NCBI RefSeq assembly: GCF_030009775.1
Contig: NZ_JASCTH010000011.1
Span: forward strand, 62,001-126,000
Origin: Actinoplanes sandaracinus
GTDB taxonomy: Bacteria; Actinomycetota; Actinomycetes; Mycobacteriales; Micromonosporaceae
DNA length: 64,000 bases
Reading direction: 5' to 3'
Translations under genes and position numbers: made by a program
Notes under the pieces: generated by a model
Told to the model about the DNA's origin: nothing
Databases searched by the model: none
What the model saw: only the letters and a program-made list of their open reading frames with translations
Part shown: one piece after another, positions 8,169-16,627 of the stretch
Numbering within the stretch: the first letter of the stretch is position 1
How the letters are laid out: each line of letters starts with the position of its first letter

Positions 8169-9539
8169 TCAGACCCCGACCCCGGAGCTGGATCTGACAA
8201 GGGGCTCGGCGTGCGCCCGGGTCCTCTGCATGACCAGCGGAGCCTGCGCCGGCAGCTGTTCCGCGGGACGCTCCGGGCTGACCAGGCGCACACGCGGGCG
8301 CGGGCGCATCTCGACCCGGATCCGGTCGCCGCTGGCCCGTAGCTGCCAGATCAGCGCGCCCACCGCGGCCGCGAAGCTGATCAGCCCGGCCGCCCAGATG
8401 CTCGACGGCACCCCGAAGTGTTCGCCCCACCAGCCGGACAGCGACGCCCCGATCGGCGTCGTCCCGAGGAACACCAGCACGTAGAGCGCCATGACCCGGC
8501 CCCGGTACGCCGGGTCGACGCCCATCTGCACCCGGTGGTTGGCGCCCTGGGCCAGGTAGATCGAGAAAAACCCGGTCGGCACCAGGAGCAGGCCGGCGAC
8601 CGCGAAGTTCGGCGCGAACCCGACCGCGAACTCGAAGATCCCGAAGAGCAGCGCCGCGCCGATCACCAGGTAGACGCCGGGACGGGCTCGGCGCCGGGTG
8701 CCCGCCATCGCCCCACCCAGCGAGCCGATCGCCAGACATGTGGTGAGCAGGCCGAACGTGGAGGGGCCGGCATTGAAATCGATCTTGGCCAGGGCGGCCA
8801 GAGTGACCGGGAAGTTGAAGCCGATCATGCCGACGACCGCCATCAAGCTGATCGGCAGCAGCAGGTCGTGCCGCTTGCCGACGTAGCGCAGGCCGTCGAT
8901 CACCCGAGCGTCACCGCGGTCGCCGCGCTCGGTGCGGTGCAACTCGGCGGGGCGCATCCGGATGTAGGTGAGGACCGGGGCGATCGCCAGCGCGGTCGAG
9001 ATCAGGAACACCGCGGGCGTGTTGAGCAGCGCGAGAAGCACCCCGGCCAGGGCCGGGCCGCTGATCCGGGCCACGTTGAAAGTGGCCGCGGACAGCGCCA
9101 GAGCGTTCGGGAGCAGGCGCAACTCGACCAGTTCGGAGACGAACGACTGCCGGACCGGCGTCTCGACCGCGTTCGCGATGCCGAGGAACAGGGCGGCGAC
9201 GAAGACGTGCCACAGCTCGACCACCCCGGCCGCCACCAGAACGGCGAAGACGATGGCGAAGACCGCGAAGGCGGCATTCGCCGCGATGAGCAGCGTGCGC
9301 TTGTCATAGCGGTCGGCGAGGCGTCCGCTCCAGAGGGTCAGGAGCATCACCGGTACGAATTGCAGCGCCGTGACCATGCCCAGCGCGCCGGGCGAATTGT
9401 CGGAGAGCTCGAGCACCAGCCAGTCCTGGGCGGTGAACATCATCCACACGCCCACCAGCTTCACCAGTTGCCCAGCGGTGAACAGCCGGTAGTTCGGAAC
9501 CTGCAGAGATCGGAAGGTCGTGCCCCAGCCAGCCCGCAC
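8169..9539 (-). CDS. MFS transporter (MFS_3 / EntS-like exporter)
   Basis: 456 residues, GTG start at 9539. Twelve hydrophobic segments are visible with the MFS loop motif GRLADRYDKRTLL between TM2 and TM3 and a second-half GRVMALYVLV signature. MFS_3-type proteins usually export siderophores or drugs. The C-terminal 50 residues are Arg/Pro-rich and cytoplasmic. It follows the MarR gene on the same strand with a 77-bp gap, so it is the likely regulated partner: a typical drug-responsive MarR/MFS pair. Confidence 0.88.
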   Translation of the reverse strand: MRAGWGTTFRSLQVPNYRLFTAGQLVKLVGVWMMFTAQDWLVLELSDNSPGALGMVTALQFVPVMLLTLWSGRLADRYDKRTLLIAANAAFAVFAIVFAVLVAAGVVELWHVFVAALFLGIANAVETPVRQSFVSELVELRLLPNALALSAATFNVARISGPALAGVLLALLNTPAVFLISTALAIAPVLTYIRMRPAELHRTERGDRGDARVIDGLRYVGKRHDLLLPISLMAVVGMIGFNFPVTLAALAKIDFNAGPSTFGLLTTCLAIGSLGGAMAGTRRRARPGVYLVIGAALLFGIFEFAVGFAPNFAVAGLLLVPTGFFSIYLAQGANHRVQMGVDPAYRGRVMALYVLVFLGTTPIGASLSGWWGEHFGVPSSIWAAGLISFAAAVGALIWQLRASGDRIRVEMRPRPRVRLVSPERPAEQLPAQAPLVMQRTRAHAEPLVRSSSGVGV

Positions 9540-9616
9540 GCGGTATGCGCCCCCTTGTTAGGTCGTACGCGTCATCGTCGTGTGACGAAGCGGAACGACC
9601 GGGGTGGTACCCGTTC

Positions 9617-10066
9617 TCAGCCGCGGGCCACCCGCTGCAAGATCTCCGCAGCGCGCGCCAGGGTTTCCCGTTCCTCAGGGGTGAGCCGGTCCAGTTGAAC
9701 GGCCAGCCACTCGTTGCGGGCTCGCTCGTGCAGCGCGTAGATCGCCCGGCCCTCGTCGGTGGCGGCCAGGATCACCTGGCGCCCGTCGGTGGGATGAGGC
9801 GTGCGCGCCACCAGCCCGCGCTCCTCCAGCTTTCCCACGATCTTGGTCATCGTGGGGGGCTGGACCCGTTCCATGTCGGCGAGCTCACGCGGAGTCAGCG
9901 CGCCGGCCAGTTGGAGGCTGGTCAGCGCGGAGAGCTGACTGAACGTCAGGTCACCGACCGGGCGGGCCTGCCGGGCTCGCCGGCTGAACCGGATGATCGC
10001 GTCCCGCAGCGTCTTGGCCAGCGTGTCCGCTGTCGTGCGCTCCGCCGTCATCACCCGCTCCGTCAC
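9617..10066 (-). CDS. MarR family transcriptional regulator
   Basis: 149 residues from GTG at 10066 (an ATG 15 nt further in is an alternative). Winged-helix core: LTFSQLSALTSLQLAGALTP, then the recognition-helix segment PPTMTKIVGKLEERGLVAR and the wing HPTDGRQVILAATDEG. It binds DNA as a dimer and is usually released by phenolic or drug ligands. A palindromic site immediately upstream suggests autorepression and co-regulation of the downstream MFS transporter. Confidence 0.92.
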   Translation of the reverse strand: MTERVMTAERTTADTLAKTLRDAIIRFSRRARQARPVGDLTFSQLSALTSLQLAGALTPRELADMERVQPPTMTKIVGKLEERGLVARTPHPTDGRQVILAATDEGRAIYALHERARNEWLAVQLDRLTPEERETLARAAEILQRVARG

Positions 10067-10071
10067 GATAC

Positions 10072-10097
10072 TTAGCCTAGCTAATGAGCATGGCTAA
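10072..10097. promoter_or_regulatory. putative MarR operator
   Basis: TTAGCCTAGCTAA (10072-10084) is a perfect inverted repeat with 5-bp arms around CTA. A further GGCTAA at 10092-10097 is the inverse of the first TTAGCC. The site sits 6 bp upstream of the MarR start codon, where a repressor would block its own promoter. Assigned by position and symmetry. Confidence 0.6.
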
Positions 10098-10225
10098 CGA
10101 CATTGTTCGACCGTATGACCGCTGTCACCGGGCACGCTAGCGCACCAGCCACACCGCAAAACCGGCCAGCCCCCAGCGCTGCGTCAAACATGCTGAAACA
10201 GCGCTGAGCGCCGGCCGGGAGCGGG

Positions 10226-11677
10226 TCAGAGGATCCAGGACTCCAGCGGGCCCCGGGCGAAGTAGAGAACGAACAGGGCGGCGATGCCGTACATCAGCGG
10301 GTGAATCTCCCGCGCCCGGTCGGTGGCCAGCTTCAGCACGACGTACGAGATGATCCCGGCCCCGATGCCGTTGGAGATCGAGTACGTGAACGGCATCAGC
10401 GTGACGGTCAGGAAGGCCGGCACCGCGATCGTGTAGTCCGACCAGTCGATCAGGCGCACCGTGGTGATCATCAGGAAGCCGACCACCACCAGCGCGGTCG
10501 ACGCCGCCTCGAACGGCACCACCTTGACCAGCGGCGCGAAGAACATCGCCACCAGGAACAGCACGCCGGTGACCAGGCTGGCCACACCGGTCCGGGCACC
10601 CTCGCCCACACCGGAGGCACTCTCCACGTACGAGGTGTTGCTCGACACGCTGGCCGCGCCACCGGCCGCCGCGGCGACCGAGTCGACGAGCAGGATCTCC
10701 TTCGTACGCGGCGGCATGCCCTCGGCGTCGAGCAGCTCGCCCTCCTGTCCGACCGCGACCATCGTGCCCATGGTGTCGAAGAAGTCCGTCACCAGCAGCG
10801 TGAAGATGAACATCAGCACGACCAGCGGACCGGCCGTCGACCACGAGTCGAGCACGTTGAACTGGCCGAGCAGCGACAGGTCCGGAGTGTCGATGATCTG
10901 GTCGGGCAGCGCCGGCACGGTGAGCGACCAGCCACCGGGCTTCACGACGGCCGGGCCGAGCTTCGCCACCGCCTCCACGATGATCGCCAGCACCGTGGTG
11001 CCCAGGATGCCGATCAGGATCGCACCCTTGATCTTGCGGACGAAGAGGATCAGCGTGAACAGCAGACCGATCACGAAGACCAGCGTCGGCCAGGTCATCA
11101 GCTTGCCGCCCAGGCCCAGCTCGACCGGGACGGTGGTGTTGGCGGCGTCCGGGACGCGGTGCACGAAACCGGCGTCGACCAGACCGATGATCATCAGGAA
11201 GAGGCCGATGCCCACCCCGATCGCGGTCTTGAGCTGGGTCGGCACCGCCTTGAACACGGCGGTCCGCAGTCCGGTCAGCACCAGGATCGCGATCAGCACA
11301 CCCTCGATCACGACCAGGCCCATCGCGTCGGCCCAGGTCATCTCCGGCGCGATCTCATAGGCGACCAGCGCGTTCACGCCGAGCCCGGCGGCCAGCGCCA
11401 GCGGGAAGCGGGCCACCACACCCATCAGGATCGTCATCAGGCCCGCGACCAGCGCGGTGCCGGCCGCCAGAGCGGTGATCGGCAGCTTGGCGCCGTTGGC
11501 GTCGGCGCCGCCAGCCAGGATCAGAGGGTTCAGGACCACGATGTAGGCCATCGTGAAGAACGTGACGACACCACCACGTACCTCGCGGCTCAGCGTCGAG
11601 CCACGCTTGGTTATCTCGAAGAACCGGTCGAAGCCGTTTTTGGCCGTGCCCGCGGCCGGCTCGGTATCAGCAGACAT
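10226..11677 (-). CDS. NCS2 family purine (adenine/guanine/hypoxanthine) permease
   Basis: 483 residues from ATG at 11677, preceded by GGAAGG. Features of the AzgA-like NCS2 branch: FFEITKRGSTLSREVRGGVV before TM1, FFTMAYIVVLNPLILAGGAD, the glycine-rich NTSYVESASGVGEGARTG segment of TM10, and DFFDTMGTMVAVGQ. At least twelve TM helices are visible. It imports purine bases by proton symport. The gene is monocistronic, with 115 bp to the divergent DUF2530 gene from the chosen start. Substrate preference cannot be set from sequence. Confidence 0.93.
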   Translation of the reverse strand: MSADTEPAAGTAKNGFDRFFEITKRGSTLSREVRGGVVTFFTMAYIVVLNPLILAGGADANGAKLPITALAAGTALVAGLMTILMGVVARFPLALAAGLGVNALVAYEIAPEMTWADAMGLVVIEGVLIAILVLTGLRTAVFKAVPTQLKTAIGVGIGLFLMIIGLVDAGFVHRVPDAANTTVPVELGLGGKLMTWPTLVFVIGLLFTLILFVRKIKGAILIGILGTTVLAIIVEAVAKLGPAVVKPGGWSLTVPALPDQIIDTPDLSLLGQFNVLDSWSTAGPLVVLMFIFTLLVTDFFDTMGTMVAVGQEGELLDAEGMPPRTKEILLVDSVAAAAGGAASVSSNTSYVESASGVGEGARTGVASLVTGVLFLVAMFFAPLVKVVPFEAASTALVVVGFLMITTVRLIDWSDYTIAVPAFLTVTLMPFTYSISNGIGAGIISYVVLKLATDRAREIHPLMYGIAALFVLYFARGPLESWIL

Positions 11678-11811
11678 GGGACCTTCCGAAAGATGGCGCA
11701 GGAGTGAACGCGCGCATGCTTTCAGATGCAACTACTCCGGTAAAAGGGAAGTGATGTTACAACTCTCACGCGCTGCGCCGATGCGGTGCGTAGTGGCCTT
11801 ACCCTGACGGA

Positions 11812-12135
11812 GTGAGTGACCTGTCTCCCGCCACGAAAACCGGCGACCCGCTGCCGGCCCTCGCCGTGGTGATCGGGACGAAACCGAGGCCCGAGCCACT
11901 GGATCCACCCATGGTCCCGTTCGCGCTCGCCGGTGTCGCCGCCTTCGCCATCGCATCACTGATCACCTGGCTTTTCCAGGCGCCACAGGCCTGGCTCGAG
12001 ATCAGTGTCGCCGGGCTGGTGTGGGGTGTTCCCGGCACACTGACCATGGTGGTGCACGACCGGCAGCGCAAACGCCGCCGGGCGCTGACGCACCCGGAGT
12101 TCCGCGTCGAGACCAAACCGGTCCCCCACGCTTAG
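11812..12135 (+). CDS. DUF2530 small membrane protein
   Basis: 107 residues, GTG start. Two transmembrane helices (about 37-58 and 65-84) lie between a Pro-rich N-terminus (GTKPRPEPLDPPM) and a basic cytoplasmic tail VVHDRQRKRRRALTHPEF. The arrangement matches DUF2530, a conserved actinobacterial family of unknown role. Convergent with the DUF3027 gene; the two stop codons overlap by 4 nt. Confidence 0.8.
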   Translation: MSDLSPATKTGDPLPALAVVIGTKPRPEPLDPPMVPFALAGVAAFAIASLITWLFQAPQAWLEISVAGLVWGVPGTLTMVVHDRQRKRRRALTHPEFRVETKPVPHA

Positions 12136-12974
12136 CTGTGGCCGTAATCCTCGGCCGGGTCGCCTGACTCCACCGAACCGTGGCCACGGCTCACCGCGAC
12201 GGACTCGACCTCACTGTCGTCGTACACCGTGGGCAGTTCGTCGACCGGCTGCTCCGTCGCGCTGAGCAGGGCCTCGGAGTGGGCGCCGCAACCGTGGTCG
12301 GCGCTGACCGCGCGGCCGTCGTCGGGGGCGTAAAGGTTGCCGCACACCCCGAACATCCGCCGCATCGAACCGGCGAGCGGCAGGTAGAAGCCGCAGGTGC
12401 CGCACCGGGCGTTACGCGGGGCGGCGGTGGCGATCGGGGCCTCGGGGCCGGCGTCGCCGTCGTACCACCGCTGGGCCGTCTCCATCCGGCCCTCCTGGGA
12501 CATCACCCGGGACCGGCCCAGGCCGAGCTCCCAGGAGACCTCCTCGACCGCGGCGTCGTCGCTGAGCACATAGCCCGGGGCGAGCCGGTCGTCGTCGGGC
12601 GCGGTCGGCATGAGGTCGCCGACACCCAGGTCGCCGGGCTGCACCCGCTCGTTCCACGGCACCCAGCCGGGGGCGAGCAGAGCGTCGGGACCGGGCAGCA
12701 GAACCGTCTCGCAGACCGTGACGTGCCGGCTGCGCGGAACACGCGTCACCGTGACCGCCCACCGCCAGCCGCGGTATCCGTCGAGATGACTCTCGAAGAA
12801 ATGGGTCACGAGGCGGTCGCCCTCGGCGACCGCTTCGAGGTGGTCGCCGATGTCACTCGGGTCCACTTCGGTGATGGCACCGCGGGCCACCCCCACCGCA
12901 TCGGCACAGACCTGGTCGAGTCGGGCGGTACGGGAAGCAGTCCTGGAGGTCACCCGCCCATTGTTGCCTATCAC
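12132..12974 (-). CDS. DUF3027 family protein with C-terminal zinc-ribbon-like Cys cluster
   Basis: 280 residues from GTG at 12974 (a GTG at 12953 is an equally plausible start). Conserved segments LDQVCADAVGVAR, GWRWAVTVTRVPRSRHVTV and LGVGDLMPTAPDDDRLAPGY are those of DUF3027. Around residues 190-230 the protein carries CGTCGFYLPLAGSM, a further CGN and DHGCGAHSE, which together look like a metal site. This is a widely conserved actinobacterial protein with unknown function. A long open frame on the opposite strand across this gene is only its shadow. Confidence 0.85.
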   Translation of the reverse strand: MIGNNGRVTSRTASRTARLDQVCADAVGVARGAITEVDPSDIGDHLEAVAEGDRLVTHFFESHLDGYRGWRWAVTVTRVPRSRHVTVCETVLLPGPDALLAPGWVPWNERVQPGDLGVGDLMPTAPDDDRLAPGYVLSDDAAVEEVSWELGLGRSRVMSQEGRMETAQRWYDGDAGPEAPIATAAPRNARCGTCGFYLPLAGSMRRMFGVCGNLYAPDDGRAVSADHGCGAHSEALLSATEQPVDELPTVYDDSEVESVAVSRGHGSVESGDPAEDYGHS

Positions 12975-13055
12975 ACCCGCCGGCCCGCAACGACTCCCCA
13001 GATAGCCGGGCGTGGAACAGGACGCGGGTCGCCTACATCAGTCAGGATGGTTCCC

Positions 13056-15266
13056 ATGCCGCAGTTCTCCGCGCTCGGCCGCATCGTCGGCACCGGCATC
13101 AAAGCCGGCCGGCTCCTGGTGCGCGGATCCGTGCGCGGCGGAGCCTGGGCCACCCGCCGGGTCGGCACCGCCCGCGCCCGCGGCGCCGCCAACGAGATCG
13201 GCATGATCCGGCTCTTCGACCTGCACGCCGTCTCGTGCGCCGGCGACGCGCTCATCGCCATCGGGCTCGCCGGAACCATCTTCAGCGTTCCCCTCGGCGA
13301 GGCCCGCAGCAAGGTCGCGCTCTACCTGCTCATCACGATGGTGCCGTTCGCCCTGCTGGCGCCGGTGGTCGGCCCGCTGCTCGACCACTTCCGGCACGGC
13401 CGGCGCTACGCGCTGGCCACCACCTTCCTCGGCCGGGCGTTCCTGGCCTACGTCATGTCCGACAACCTGCTCGGCTGGGGTCTCTACCCGGCGGCGTTCG
13501 GCGTGCTGGCCCTCTCCCGGGCGTACGGGGTGGCCCGCTCCGCCGCCGTGCCCCGCCTGCTGCCCGAAGGCCTCGGACTGTCCCAGGTGGGCGCCCGGGC
13601 CAGCGTCTACGGCACCTTCGCCGGCATTCTGGTGGCGCCGATCGGCCTGCTCGCCTTCAAGTTCGGGCCACAGTGGCCACTGCGCGTCGCCACCATCATC
13701 TTCATGATCGGCGTGGTCGTCGCGCTCCGCCTGCCACCGCGCGCCGACTCCGACCCGCCCGAGGCGATGCCCCGAGCCTGGCTCACCGTCCTCGGCATCG
13801 GCCGCGGCCCGGAGCGCCCACTCTCCGGCCGCCTGATCGTCGCGACCCTGATCGGCAGCAGCAGCCTGCGCCTGCTCTACGGCTTCCTGCTGCTCTTCCT
13901 CACCTTCGCGATCATGGGCGGCCAGCTGACCACCTCGGTCCTCGGCGCCGAACTCGGCCGCAACACCGCCGTCGGCCTCGTCGGCGGAGCCCTCGCTCTC
14001 GGCACCTTCCTGTCCACCGCCGCCGGCACCGGTCTGCGCATCCGGCGCCCGCTCGCGTTGCAGTCCAGCGGCCTCGTCGTGACCGCGGGCGTCGCCGTGC
14101 TCACCACGATCTTCTACAACCTCGCGATGGTCACCCTCCTGGCGCTGCTCACCGCCGTCTTCAGCGGCATCGCCAAACTCGCGGTCGACGCCAGCATCCA
14201 GGAACGGGTTCCCGAACAGCAGCGGGCCACCGCGTTCGCCCACTCCGAAACAGCCCTCATGCTGGCCTGGGTGACCGGCGGCGGCCTCGGCCTCATTCCG
14301 TTCGACGGCCGGCTCGGCCTCGCCTTCGCCGCGCTGCTGGCGGTCCTCGCGGCCGGGCGGGCCGGCTGGGCTGCGGCCCGCATGCACAACGAACGGCTGG
14401 CGGGACGGCCCGACGCCGCTCCTCCCGGAGACGCTTCTCCCGGCAACGCTCCTCCCGACGCCGCTTTTCCCGGCGACGCTCCTCCCAGCGACGACCAGAC
14501 CAGCGCCGGTACGGCCCAGCCGGGTCCCGAACCCGGTGGCCGTCGCCGACCGGCCGCCGCACCCGCCGGCGGCGGGGCCCCGGCCGGCGGACGGGACGGA
14601 AGCCGTGGTTCCCGAGCGGGCGCCTCCCCGGCCGGCGCCTCCCCGGCGAACTCGTCCGGGACGGGCGACCCCTGGGAGGAGGACTACTTCGATGACGCGC
14701 CGGAGAAGGCCCGCAGCGGGCGGGGCGCCCCAGCGCGAAGCGGGACAGGCCGCGCGGGAAGCCGGCACGATCCCGCCGCCGGGCGCCAGGGCGGCACGCC
14801 ATCGCCTTCGCGGCGTCTTCCCGGCGACGGCGCGTCCAGGGACGGCGACACCCAGCGACTCGACGCGGAGCCGGGCGACCGGCGGTGGTGGCAGAGGAAG
14901 CGCAAGAACACGGTCACCGCGGAAGAGCTGGAACCGGAAGCCGGCCTGACCGGCAGCGGTCGCGGAACCGTCGGGGAAACGGCACATCGGCGTGGCTCGG
15001 GCGCGGGACCGGCGGACGGCCGCGGGGCGGCTCCGGGCCGGGTGGGCGGCCACGACCGGGGTAAAGGCGGCCGGGACGGCGGAGACTTCCCAGATGGAGA
15101 CTTCCTAGGCGGAGACTTGCCGGGCCGAAACTCGCCGGACCGAGACTCGGCAGACCGGGACGGCGGCGGGGCACCGCTGGCGCCGCCGGGATACCACGTC
15201 TATCGGCCGTCGTCCGCGAGCTCGGGAGCGGGAAACGACGATCCCACGGACGGTGAGGACTCGTGA
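13056..15266 (+). CDS. MFS-type membrane protein with long disordered C-terminal tail
   Basis: 736 residues from ATG at 13056; AGGA lies 8 nt upstream. An ATG 9 nt earlier is possible. Residues 1-448 hold an MFS-like core with about eleven or twelve TM helices and the motif GPLLDHFRHGRRYAL in the TM2-TM3 loop. Residues 449-736 are extremely Gly/Pro/Asp/Arg-rich, with short degenerate repeats such as PPGDASPGNAPPDAAFPGDA and GDFPDGDFLGGDLPGRNSPD, probably cytoplasmic and unstructured. The gene ends with a 4-nt overlap into mqnB, so the two are translationally coupled. Substrate unknown. Confidence 0.85.
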   Translation: MPQFSALGRIVGTGIKAGRLLVRGSVRGGAWATRRVGTARARGAANEIGMIRLFDLHAVSCAGDALIAIGLAGTIFSVPLGEARSKVALYLLITMVPFALLAPVVGPLLDHFRHGRRYALATTFLGRAFLAYVMSDNLLGWGLYPAAFGVLALSRAYGVARSAAVPRLLPEGLGLSQVGARASVYGTFAGILVAPIGLLAFKFGPQWPLRVATIIFMIGVVVALRLPPRADSDPPEAMPRAWLTVLGIGRGPERPLSGRLIVATLIGSSSLRLLYGFLLLFLTFAIMGGQLTTSVLGAELGRNTAVGLVGGALALGTFLSTAAGTGLRIRRPLALQSSGLVVTAGVAVLTTIFYNLAMVTLLALLTAVFSGIAKLAVDASIQERVPEQQRATAFAHSETALMLAWVTGGGLGLIPFDGRLGLAFAALLAVLAAGRAGWAAARMHNERLAGRPDAAPPGDASPGNAPPDAAFPGDAPPSDDQTSAGTAQPGPEPGGRRRPAAAPAGGGAPAGGRDGSRGSRAGASPAGASPANSSGTGDPWEEDYFDDAPEKARSGRGAPARSGTGRAGSRHDPAAGRQGGTPSPSRRLPGDGASRDGDTQRLDAEPGDRRWWQRKRKNTVTAEELEPEAGLTGSGRGTVGETAHRRGSGAGPADGRGAAPGRVGGHDRGKGGRDGGDFPDGDFLGGDLPGRNSPDRDSADRDGGGAPLAPPGYHVYRPSSASSGAGNDDPTDGEDS

Positions 15267-15895
15267 ACGCGTACCCCCTCTTGGTGGTGACCGCGGTGGC
15301 TCCCGAGGCCGACGCCTTCCGGGCCGGCCTCGACCCGGCGCGGACCGTCGTCGAAGCCGTGGGCGTAGGCCCGGCAGCGGCAGCCGCCGGAACCGCACGC
15401 CTGCTCGCGACCGGCGCCTACCGCGCGGTCATCAGTGCCGGCATCGCCGGCGGTTTCCCCGGCCGGGCCGACGTCGGCGGCCTCGTCATCGCCACCCGCA
15501 GCATCGCCGCCGACCTGGGCGCCGAATCGCCGGACGGCTTCCTGCCGATCGAGGACCTGGGCTTCGGCGCCAGCGTTCTCGACGCCGACCCCGGCCTGGT
15601 CAAGGCTCTGCACGCCGCGCTTCCCGACGCGGTCACCGGAGACGTGCTCACCCTCGCCACGGTCACCGGAACCGCAGAGACGGCCGGCCGCCTCGCCGCC
15701 CGCTTCCCTCTCGCCGTCGCCGAAGCGATGGAGGGTTATGGCGTAGCCGTCGCCGCCACCGGCGCGGGCGTGCCCTTCGTCGAGCTCCGGGCGATCTCCA
15801 ACCCGATCGGCCCCCGCGACCGGGCCGCCTGGCGCCTCGCCGACGCCTTCGCCGCCCTCCGGTCCACCACCCCAGCCCTCAACACCCTCCCCTGA
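15263..15895 (+). CDS. mqnB: futalosine hydrolase
   Basis: 210 residues, GTG start in a GTGA overlap with the preceding membrane protein. Nucleoside-phosphorylase/hydrolase fold: LLVVTAVAPEADAFRAGL at the N-terminus, ISAGIAGGFPGRADVGGLVI, and AVAEAMEGYGVAVAA with the Met-Glu ribose-binding pair. C-terminal ELRAISNPIGPRDRAAW carries the base-recognition Asn and catalytic Asp region. It splits futalosine to dehypoxanthine futalosine and hypoxanthine in menaquinone synthesis. mqnD of the same pathway lies at 23255. Confidence 0.93.
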   Translation: MNAYPLLVVTAVAPEADAFRAGLDPARTVVEAVGVGPAAAAAGTARLLATGAYRAVISAGIAGGFPGRADVGGLVIATRSIAADLGAESPDGFLPIEDLGFGASVLDADPGLVKALHAALPDAVTGDVLTLATVTGTAETAGRLAARFPLAVAEAMEGYGVAVAATGAGVPFVELRAISNPIGPRDRAAWRLADAFAALRSTTPALNTLP

Positions 15896-15962
15896 CGGAG
15901 CGACTCCGCCTATAAGGCCTGACAGGCGACACCTCCCTATCTGACGGGCGACGTCTCCCTAT
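15892..15962 (+). repeat. three imperfect 22-bp direct repeats at the end of mqnB
   Basis: Units begin at 15892, 15919 and 15941, each reading CTGAC, then a variable core containing GCGAC, and ending CCTAT. The first and third are followed by AAG. The first unit contains the mqnB stop codon. Mutual differences are 3 to 5 bases. Role unknown. Confidence 0.55.
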
Positions 15963-16627
15963 AAGAGCAGCAGCCGCCCGGTACGAGCAGCGGCCGCTCG
16001 CACCGCGACGGCTACCCCACATATTCGGCGACCTTGAGGAGCTGACAACCGTTCCGGGTGGTCGCCGCACCAAGATCGCGGGGAGTGGACGGCGATCGCC
16101 CTCTCAGCGAGGCGTGGCACTTGTCCGCGATGTGCCGCCGCACGCCGCTCCGTCAGTGCCGGGCGAATCCGCGGTCAAGGCGGACGTGAGGCAGCGCTTC
16201 CGCACGGCCAGCTGATCAACTCACCCCACAAGCCCACGGACGCCGGGGGCTGTCGCTTCCACACCGTTGCCGAGGTGCTTCCGGGGACACCGCACAGCGG
16301 GGGTGGTCATAGGCTCCCGTGACACCTCCGGCCGGCGTGCCGGGACGTGCCCGATCGTCGCGTTTCGGTCTGGGGTGGGGAATGGCCGCGTTGTAGGCCG
16401 GGGCGCGTGGTTGCGGTTGGGGAGGTGTGGCCGTACGACATCGGGGGTTGTGGTGTGACGCCCCTTCGCGGTGATTCGTCCGGTCGAACAGACTTCCCGG
16501 CGGGGATCCGATCAGGCCGCGGGATTCATTTACATGAAGGTTGTTGCTGTCGGCGATCGTGGGCGGCATGCTGCGCTGACGGGATTGTGATCGGGAACAC
16601 TGCCGCTGAAACCAAAGCGAGGCTTCG
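15963..16627. other. 665-bp non-coding gap
   Basis: No reading frame here has convincing protein-like composition. The proximal part is a continuation of the repeat-bearing mqnB 3' flank. A short inverted repeat (TTCAT at 16525-16529, ATGAA at 16534-16538) lies about 90 bp before the next MFS start and may be part of its control region. Nothing else is recognised. Confidence 0.5.

Noticed and set aside
12180..13055. Long plus-strand open frame preceding and in frame with the MFS-like gene
   Set aside because: It is antisense to the well-supported DUF3027 gene, has Gly/Val/His-rich shadow composition, and a proper start with ribosome site occurs at 13056.
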